Below, piece after piece: positions 32,925-38,908 of a stretch of DNA of 64,000 bases. Made by a program: the position numbers and the translations under genes. Within the stretch, counting starts at the first letter, position 1, and every line of letters starts with the position of its first letter. The notes under the pieces were generated by a model. It had not been told where the DNA came from, made no database searches, and saw only the letters and a list, made by a program, of their open reading frames with translations. The stretch is from Actinoplanes sp. TBRC 11911 (lineage in GTDB: Bacteria > Actinomycetota > Actinomycetes > Mycobacteriales > Micromonosporaceae), in the NCBI RefSeq assembly GCF_012933445.1, contig NZ_JABBNC010000005.1, positions 62,001 to 126,000 on the forward strand. The letters are read 5' to 3'.

Positions 32925-34169
32925 TCACCAGCTCTGCGCGACGGTTTCGCCGGAGTTGAGACCATTCGTGATCTCGGTGTACTGGTCACCGCGCAGCCCG
33001 ATGCCGACTTTCACCGGGGTGTCGTCCTTGAGGACGGTCCCGGTGTCCCCCGCCACGTCATGCACCGCCGTGCTCGGCACCCGCAGCACGCCGGCCTTGT
33101 CGCCGGTGGTCACCTTCACCGCCGCGCTCTGGCCGACGAGCAGGTCTTTCGGGGCGTCGACGAAGGCAAGCACGACACCGTAGCGAACCATCGTGCCGTC
33201 GCTGGTCCCGGTCGGGTCCACCTGCACCACGGTCGCCTTGAACTCGGTGCCCGGCTGGTCGGCGAGGCTGACCACGGCCTTCTGGGCGACCGCGAGGTGA
33301 TCCGCGTCGGCCTCCGGGAACTGCGCGCTGATCTGCATGTCATACGTGTCGGCCAGGGTGATGAAGGTCGCCCCGGCACCGACCTGGCTGCCGACGTTGC
33401 CGCCGACGCTGAGGATCTTGCCGGCGATCGGGGCCTTGATGGTGGCGCCGTCCAGGGCATCCTCGGCGTTCTGCAGGGTGGTGTTGGCCTGCGTGAGGCG
33501 CTGCTGGGCACTCAGGATCGAGTCCTGCCCACCTTGCGGGTTCTGCCCGCCTTGCGCGTTCTGCCGGCTGCCGGTGGTGTCGCACGTCTCCTGGCCGCCG
33601 GCCTTCGTCTGCGTGGGCCGGCTCGTGGTGCTCGGACGCGCCTTCGTGGCCGACGGGCTCGGGCTTGCGGTCGGCGACCCACTCGGCCTGCTCGCGCTCG
33701 GCGACGGCGTTTTGCTGCTGCTCACGTACGCCGCGGGAACGTTGCGTCCGCAGTTCGACGGCGCGGTGGTGGGCGGCTTCGAGGCGTCGGACTGCGCCTT
33801 GTCGAGCGCCGTCTCGGCGTCGTCGAGGGCGCTCCGCGCGTTGTCGACCGCCTCGGCCGCGTCGGCGTCGTCCACCTTCGCGAGTACCTGATCCTCCTTG
33901 ACGGTCGTGCCCGCCCGCACCGACACGCTCTCGACCGTGCCCGCCACCGCGAACGACAGGCTGCGCGTCTGCGCCGGCTGGACCGTTCCGGTGGTCGCCA
34001 CCTGTGTGGACACGTCGCCACGGTCAACCATTGCGGTAGCTTGCGCGGCCGGCTTGGCCTCGGCACCCGCGCCGGTGGCGCGTATCACCCCGAAAACGAT
34101 CAGCACGAGCACGACCACGGCCGCGGCAAGCCAAATCCAGCGCCGGCGACCGGCCAGTGCTTCACCCAT
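32925..34169 (-). CDS. HlyD/MacA-like adaptor with Ser/Pro/Thr-rich insertion
   Basis: A 414-residue adaptor with an N-terminal membrane helix (WIWLAAAVVVLVLIVFGVI), lipoyl halves (VQPAQTRSLSFAVAGTVESV; IKAPIAGKILSVGGNVGSQV), a split coiled-coil hairpin and a barrel domain. Between the two hairpin helices there is an unusual insertion of about 90 residues, rich in Ser, Pro, Thr and Gln with two cysteines (SNCGRN and QETCDTT), which could form a disulfide outside the cell. It is the first gene of the seven-gene minus-strand block and a paralogue of the adaptor at 29259. A second ABC pair for it is not present here. Confidence 0.87.
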   Translation of the reverse strand: MGEALAGRRRWIWLAAAVVVLVLIVFGVIRATGAGAEAKPAAQATAMVDRGDVSTQVATTGTVQPAQTRSLSFAVAGTVESVSVRAGTTVKEDQVLAKVDDADAAEAVDNARSALDDAETALDKAQSDASKPPTTAPSNCGRNVPAAYVSSSKTPSPSASRPSGSPTASPSPSATKARPSTTSRPTQTKAGGQETCDTTGSRQNAQGGQNPQGGQDSILSAQQRLTQANTTLQNAEDALDGATIKAPIAGKILSVGGNVGSQVGAGATFITLADTYDMQISAQFPEADADHLAVAQKAVVSLADQPGTEFKATVVQVDPTGTSDGTMVRYGVVLAFVDAPKDLLVGQSAAVKVTTGDKAGVLRVPSTAVHDVAGDTGTVLKDDTPVKVGIGLRGDQYTEITNGLNSGETVAQSW

Positions 34170-34333
34170 GGCCCGGAAGTGTTGCGGCTGGTCCTCGCCG
34201 GAGCCTCGGTCCTGCCTGGGAGTTGCCTAGGAGCGGCCGCTCCCCCGCTCCGAGGTGATTCCGAGGTGAGACCGATGTGGCGGCGAGGTTCGCCCGCTTG
34301 GGTGATGCGACACCGTCGAGGAAGAGGGGCATC

Positions 34334-34927
34334 GTGCCGAGACTCAGTTGGAAGGCGGCGGGTCTGGTCGTGGCGACCGCCGCGGTCTTGCTCGTCGCCG
34401 CGTGTGGCGGCAGCAGCGGTTCGGACTCCGCGTCCCCGAGCGGCGGAAACGGCGGTGGCGGCAACAACGCCTTCGCCGCCTACGTGGACTGTCTGAACAA
34501 GAACGGCGTCACGATCAGCCTCCCATCCGGTGGTCCCGGCCAGCGCGGCGGCCGGCCGTCCGGCGGCCCGCGGAACCGTCCGTCCGGCGGCGCGCGCCCG
34601 TCCGGGATGCCGCGCCCCCGCCCGTCCGGCAGCTTCGGCGGCGGCCGTGGCTTCGCCGGTGGCTTCTTCCAGAAGCCGGCCGACGTCGACGACGCGACAT
34701 GGCAGAAGGCCCAGGACGCGTGCGCGTCGGTGCGGCCGAGCTTCGGCCCCGGCGGTAACCGGCCGGGTGGCGGTGGCGCGCAGAACGCGGCCTTCCAGAA
34801 CTGCATGAAGGACCACGGCGTCACCGACCTGCAGAACCTCTCGACCGCGGACCCGACGGTGAAGAAGGCCCTGGACGTCTGCATGGTGCTGCGGCAGGCC
34901 CGGCCGAGCGCCACACCGGCCGCTTAG
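34334..34927 (+). CDS. Secreted lipoprotein, Gly/Pro/Arg-rich
   Basis: A 197-residue protein with a lipoprotein signal: basic start, hydrophobic GLVVATAAVLLVAAC and lipid-modified Cys at residue 24. Then a Ser/Gly linker, a FAAYVDCLNKNGVTI segment, a Pro/Arg/Gly low-complexity stretch (about 75-115), and FQKPADVDDATWQKAQDACA and FQNCMKDHGVT segments, so four cysteines could pair. The pattern of two short cysteine helices resembles other actinobacterial surface proteins found with MacB-type operons. The GTG at 34334 follows GAGGAAGAGGGG. Divergent from the efflux block; a role in its sensing or assembly is inferred from position. Confidence 0.82.
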   Translation: MPRLSWKAAGLVVATAAVLLVAACGGSSGSDSASPSGGNGGGGNNAFAAYVDCLNKNGVTISLPSGGPGQRGGRPSGGPRNRPSGGARPSGMPRPRPSGSFGGGRGFAGGFFQKPADVDDATWQKAQDACASVRPSFGPGGNRPGGGGAQNAAFQNCMKDHGVTDLQNLSTADPTVKKALDVCMVLRQARPSATPAA

Positions 34928-34931
34928 TTCT

Positions 34932-34975
34932 CGTACCGGTGCCGCCTCGGCCCCCGCGAAGGCGGCACCGGTACG
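34932..34975 (+). terminator. Strong hairpin after the lipoprotein gene
   Basis: Perfect 16-bp arms CGTACCGGTGCCGCCT and AGGCGGCACCGGTACG around a 12-nt loop, beginning 4 bp after the stop codon. Confidence 0.75.
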
Positions 34976-35077
34976 TTCCGCCGGCAGCGCCACCCCGCGA
35001 AGGCGCACCGGGCGGGTCCGCACCTCGACGCCGTCGACCACGCGGCACCGGCACGTTCAGCCAGCAGCGCCGCCCCG
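34962..35077. repeat. Imperfect direct repeat of 36 bp, offset 80 bp
   Basis: GCGGCACCGG-YACGTTC...CAGCGCC occurs at 34962-34997 and again at 35042-35077 with a few mismatches; the first copy overlaps the terminator stem. A weaker related word is found midway. No gene is supported here. From about 35110 to 35180 the sequence carries repeated TGGGAC and CCACAT words like those near repeat elements A and B. Confidence 0.55.
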
Positions 35078-35255
35078 GAACGCCAGACCGCGCCGACCGC
35101 GAAGCCGGCCCACTATCTGGGACCGGCGCCCGCATCCTGGGACCAGCGACCACATCGTGAATCCACGCCCAAAATGCGGAACCCGAGTCTACTGTAGACG
35201 TCGATTAGCCCAGCCATACGGCTTTTGTCCGCCGCGCATTCCCGGCCAAGAGTGA

Positions 35256-35314
35256 ACCTTGGAGAGTTGTGGTCGATATGTGGGTGTCGATATGTGGGCG
35301 CAACTCTCCAAGGT
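35256..35314. repeat. Conserved hairpin element, copy 2
   Basis: Arms ACCTTGGAGAGTTG (35256-35269) and CAACTCTCCAAGGT (35301-35314), 14 bp, perfect. The 31-nt loop contains TCGATATGTGGG twice. The stem and the TATGTGGGCG word match the hairpin at 16564-16610 in opposite orientation. Repeat element C begins 22 bp downstream. Confidence 0.75.
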
Positions 35315-35336
35315 CTCCAGGAAGCCCACGATGCGG

Positions 35337-35923
35337 AACTGTTCAGCTGGTTCTCGCGCCGCTCACCCTCCGATGCGTTGGCCTTCCGTGGCGGACCTGT
35401 GAGGGCCGCCGCTGTGGGGAGCTGGGACGTTCCGGCCGTGACAGGTCCGCACACCTGCTGTGGGTCGCCGCGGTGTGGGGAACCGCAGCCTCCCCGCCGT
35501 CGCGACTCCCCACACGGGGGTGGGACTGGCCGCGGCGTGGGGAACCGCACACTCCCCGCCGTCGCGACTCCCCACACGGGGGTGGGACTGGCCGCGGCGT
35601 GGGGAGCCACAGCCTCCCCGCCGTCGCGACTCCCCACACGGGGGTGGGACTGGCCGCGGCGTGGGGAACCGCACACTCCCCGCCGTCGCGACTCCCCACA
35701 CGGGGGTGGGACTGGCCGCGGCGTGGGGAACCGCACACTCCCCGCCGTCGCGACTCCCCACACGGGGGTGAGGGTAGCCGCGGTGTGGGCAACCACAGCC
35801 CCCCAGGCGTCGCGACTTCCCACACCCGAGTGGGGCGCCCACTGTGGGGAGCTCGGACCTGCCCGGGCCTGGCGGCGCCGCCTCGCAGGGGGACTCCCGG
35901 CCGGCGGAACCAGCTGAACAGTT
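35337..35923 (+). repeat. Repeat element C: 12-bp inverted ends, 62-bp tandem core (6 units)
   Basis: Ends AACTGTTCAGCT (35337-35348) and AGCTGAACAGTT (35912-35923) are exact inverted copies. Six core units start near 35473, 35535, 35597, 35659, 35721 and 35783, each 62 bp. Middle units are almost identical. A unit can fold on itself through GTGTGGGGA and TCCCCACAC. Total length is 587 bp, which is element B plus exactly 4 x 62 bp. All three frames on both strands are open for long distances only because the unit lacks stops; the products are repetitive and not credible genes. Confidence 0.88.
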
Positions 35924-36122
35924 ACACGATGCGGTCCGCGATGCCCACATGGCGGGATTGATCGAGATCAACGTCAGCCCGCCCCGCCGGACGAACCCGG
36001 GCGTCTCGTAGACAACTTCGGGCGGGCCGCTCGGAACTGAATGGGCAGAGCTCACTCCTCGCCGGCGACTCGGATAGTCAGACGCACCCGACCTTGGGAA
36101 TCGCTCGCAAACGCACTCGAAA

Positions 36123-36230
36123 CTCACGACTCGAGCGAAGAAACGCCCCGAGCCCACGACTCGGGCGCCAACGGCATCCCAAGCTCACGACTCGAGCGGA
36201 TCACACGCACCCAAGCTCCACCACTCGCGC
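36123..36230. repeat. Degenerate repeat of about 30-33 bp, four copies
   Basis: CACGACTCGAGCG-like words occur at about 36125, 36155, 36186 and 36219, with drifting spacing of 30-33 bp. It lies in the gap between repeat element C and the GNAT gene; no gene is supported in 35924-36302. Confidence 0.6.
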
Positions 36231-36302
36231 GGCCGAACGCACCCGCGCTCGGTTACCAGCGACTCCACGGACGACGCAAGCTCGACGAGATATCGACCGA
36301 AG

Positions 36303-36746
36303 CTAAACACCGAGGCTCTTGACGAAGCGGGCCGAGGACGCGCATATGTCCTCATAGCCAAGCTGCTGGTAGAACTCGTGGGTTCTCGTTCGGTGGCGGC
36401 TGCTCGTGACCTCCATCTTTACGCAGCCGGCGGTGCGGGCCTGCTCTTCCGTGGCCTCGACCAGTGACTGGCCTACGCCCCGGCCGCGGTAGCGCTCGTC
36501 GACGACCAGCACGAGCAGGCGCCCGAGCTTGCCGGTCAACTCGAGCATCGGGAGGACGCCCAGCGCCGCGACGCCGACGAGATCGCCATCGTCGTCGGCG
36601 CCGATGAGCCAGGTCGACGGGTCGTCCAACCAGTAGTCGAGTCGTTCGTGCACGGCCGCCTCGGTGGTCGGATATCCGAGTTGGCCCAGCAGACCGGTGA
36701 GCCCGGGAACATCCTGCCGCCGAACCGGTCGAAGCTTCACTGACAT
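36303..36746 (-). CDS. GNAT family N-acetyltransferase
   Basis: A 147-residue GNAT protein. Acetyl-CoA motif A is LLVLVVDERYRGRGVGQSLV, and the C-terminal HEFYQQLGYEDICASSARFV matches motif B. Start ATG at 36746 (MSVKLRPVRRQDVPGL, a standard GNAT opening). A much longer open frame in the same phase continues upstream but has no ribosome site and crosses the next gene. Substrate unknown. Confidence 0.87.
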   Translation of the reverse strand: MSVKLRPVRRQDVPGLTGLLGQLGYPTTEAAVHERLDYWLDDPSTWLIGADDDGDLVGVAALGVLPMLELTGKLGRLLVLVVDERYRGRGVGQSLVEATEEQARTAGCVKMEVTSSRHRTRTHEFYQQLGYEDICASSARFVKSLGV

Positions 36747-36886
36747 GCCGGGATCCTGCCATCCCCCGCAACGTTTCGTCCGGCGGGTGCGGTGGCCGGA
36801 TCCGAGCTTGGCGTAGTCGACGAGCCTCGGGTGGCGGGCCGCTGACTCGTAGCCACCCGCCGGCGACCGCGTTTGCTGCCAGCCGT

Positions 36887-37351
36887 CTACCGAGGGCGCT
36901 GCCTGTCCAGGCGGGCCCAGTGGCCCGCCCGCTGCCGGCGGCGGCCGGCTATCAGGTGGCCGGCCAGGATCGCGGGCTGGCCGCCTCGGACGCAGACGTC
37001 GGCGCCGGCGGTCAGGACCCCGGCGACCAAGTCGCCCGGCGCCTGCTCGTCGACCACCGCGACGACCAGCGTGCGCGTGGGCAACACGGACCGCGCGGCG
37101 GCGACCTGGTCGACCGTCGCGCCGGACAGCAGGACCAGCTCGTCGGCGCGGAGGTCGGCCAAATCGGGCGCCTGCCGCATCGTCCAGCCGGCGGGCAAAT
37201 GCTGTTGCAGGGCGGCCACCCGGTTCAGGTGACCGAACACGGCCACGACCGCGGACGGGCCGCCGGACAGGGTCTCCTGGTTTATCGGCAGGTCGGTCGC
37301 GGTGGCGGTGAAGACGTGGTCGGCGGTCTTGCTGTTCAGCTTCACGAGCAT
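36887..37351 (-). CDS. Receiver-like/REC-fold hypothetical protein
   Basis: A 154-residue protein with alternating hydrophobic strands and helices (SAVVAVFGHLNRVAALQQHL, DELVLLSGATVDQVAAARSV, RTLVVAVVDEQAPGDLVAGV, AGADVCVRGG) that resemble a degenerate response-regulator receiver or flavodoxin-like fold, but the acidic phosphoacceptor signature is not evident. The ATG at 37351 is preferred, with GAAGGGGG about 10 bp upstream; ATGs at 37360 and 37384 are alternatives. Function unknown; low confidence in the fold. Confidence 0.6.
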   Translation of the reverse strand: MLVKLNSKTADHVFTATATDLPINQETLSGGPSAVVAVFGHLNRVAALQQHLPAGWTMRQAPDLADLRADELVLLSGATVDQVAAARSVLPTRTLVVAVVDEQAPGDLVAGVLTAGADVCVRGGQPAILAGHLIAGRRRQRAGHWARLDRQRPR

Positions 37352-37452
37352 GGGGTGCATCCCCCTTCGGGAACTCTTGTACACCCCTCACACTCGTCCC
37401 GTGGCCTGAATCACGGGTGTGTCCTAGCTGTGGGTTTCATGTAAGACCATCA

Positions 37453-38859
37453 CTACGCGGATTCGCGGACGATCACCCGCACGAGGTCGGCGACCGGCAG
37501 CGCGGGGGCGGGCTGACCACTCACGGCGGCGACCACGCTCGCGGCCAGGTGCGCGGCGAGCGCGATCTGGTCGGTGGTCACCGTGGTCAGCGCGGGCGTG
37601 GCCAGGCGCGCGGCCGGGATGTCGTCCACCCCGATCACCGCAAGAACGCCGCCCACAAGACCGGCCTGGGTTGATTCCTGGCAAGCGCCGGCCGAAGCCG
37701 GATTCGCCACGCCGGCGACGCGGATGCCGGCCAGGACCGCCAAGGCGACCTCGTCGTTGTAGGCGCAGATGGCCGTGACGCCCTGGGCGCGCCAGCGGCG
37801 TACGGCGTCGGCGGCCTGGGCGGCGTCCAGCGCGACGGTCTCGATCGCCGGAGCGGCCAGGCCCTCGGCGTGACAGACCGCCCGCACGCCCGCCAGCCGC
37901 GGCTCCGCGAAGATCCGCAGCCGGGCGTCGTCGGGCGCGGCATAGCCGATTCGGGTGTGACCGGCGGCGGCGAGATGCTCGGCCTGGCGGCGGCCGATCA
38001 GCTGCTGCGGCATGTCAAGCGATCGCCCCGCGCGTACGCGGAAAGCACTCCCCCTGCTCAGGTCCGGGACGCCCGCCCGCGCCAGCACGTCCAGGCCCAC
38101 CCGTCCGGACCCGGCCACATCCTGATACGCCGAGGTCACGGCAACACCCGATACACCGGCAGCGGCACCCTCGCGGCCTGGAACCCCGGCAGTGGTCGAG
38201 GCGGCACCGGCGGCGGCACGCTCGCGGCCTAGAACCCCGGCAGCGGTCGAGGCGGCACCGGCGGCGGCACCCTCGCGGCCCAGAACCCCGGCAGCGGTCG
38301 AGGCGCCGCCGGCGGCGGACAGAGCGGCGCCCGGCATGGCGACGGCATTCTGGGGGACGCCGACAACACCAGCCGCACGGACACCACTCGGTGCCCCGCC
38401 GAACAGCGCCACCACCGGCGCCACCCCGGCAGCCCGCATCGCGGTCATCTCGGCGTCCGAGAAGTCGTCGAAGGCGATCACCGCCGCCGGTGTGATCGCC
38501 TTCCAGATCTCGCTGATCGGGCGGTCCTCCCGGTTACCGGGGTGCACCACGAACGTCAGACCCTCCCGGGCCAGCGCCGTCGACAGGCTGCCGAGGAGCG
38601 CGCCCACCTCGCTGCCGATCGGCCAGTCCGGCAGCAGGCACAACACCACGTCGGAACGCCCGGTGCGCAACGTGCGCGCCGCGGCCGACGGGGCGTAGCC
38701 GAGCTCGGCGGCCGCGTCCAGCACCCGGCCGCGGGTGAGCGCCGAGATGGACTGGCGGGGAGTGTCGTTCAGCACATAGCTGACGGTCGCCCGGGAGACT
38801 CCGGCCAGGCGTGCGACGTCGGCAGAGGTCACCCGCCGGCCACCGGTCACCGCCATCAC
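37453..38859 (-). CDS. LacI family transcriptional regulator with repeat insertion
   Basis: A 468-residue LacI regulator, about 120 longer than usual. The N-terminal HTH is TSADVARLAGVSRATVSYVL with the NDTPRQSIS hinge region. The effector domain is periplasmic-binding-protein-like (GHTRIGYAAPDD, RWRAQGVTAICAYNDEVALA, VIGVDDIPAARLATPALTTV). The extra length is an Ala/Gly-rich insertion (about residues 165-245) built from three 17-residue repeats, a 51-bp DNA repeat at 38170-38322. It is divergent from the GH3 beta-glucosidase, with two palindromes between, so it should repress that gene until a sugar is present. Confidence 0.88.
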   Translation of the reverse strand: MMAVTGGRRVTSADVARLAGVSRATVSYVLNDTPRQSISALTRGRVLDAAAELGYAPSAAARTLRTGRSDVVLCLLPDWPIGSEVGALLGSLSTALAREGLTFVVHPGNREDRPISEIWKAITPAAVIAFDDFSDAEMTAMRAAGVAPVVALFGGAPSGVRAAGVVGVPQNAVAMPGAALSAAGGASTAAGVLGREGAAAGAASTAAGVLGRERAAAGAASTTAGVPGREGAAAGVSGVAVTSAYQDVAGSGRVGLDVLARAGVPDLSRGSAFRVRAGRSLDMPQQLIGRRQAEHLAAAGHTRIGYAAPDDARLRIFAEPRLAGVRAVCHAEGLAAPAIETVALDAAQAADAVRRWRAQGVTAICAYNDEVALAVLAGIRVAGVANPASAGACQESTQAGLVGGVLAVIGVDDIPAARLATPALTTVTTDQIALAAHLAASVVAAVSGQPAPALPVADLVRVIVRESA

Positions 38860-38870
38860 CCCCGCACGAC

Positions 38871-38906
38871 GTCACTCGCGAGTGACATCCTAACTTACAC
38901 GTGTAA
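38871..38906. promoter_or_regulatory. Two palindromic LacI-type operators
   Basis: GTCACTCGCGAGTGAC (38871-38886), a perfect 16-bp palindrome with central CG, and TTACACGTGTAA (38895-38906), a perfect 12-bp palindrome. Both lie in the 49-bp gap between the divergent LacI and GH3 starts; the second ends 2 bp before the GH3 ATG. Central-CG palindromes are typical LacI-family operators. Confidence 0.7.
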
Positions 38907-38908
38907 CC

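Noticed and set aside
35473..35844. Possible CRISPR array
   Set aside because: The units are directly adjacent with no unique spacers, and no cas gene is present in the window.
35225..35961. Several long overlapping readings on both strands across repeat element C
   Set aside because: They only translate the 62-bp unit, which lacks stops in several frames; none has a ribosome site or non-repetitive sequence, and the same products appear in all three elements.
36303..37391. A 362-residue minus-strand reading covering the GNAT gene and its upstream region
   Set aside because: Only the part from 36746 resembles a GNAT protein; the rest is Arg/Pro-rich out-of-frame sequence opposite or across the gene at 36887-37351.
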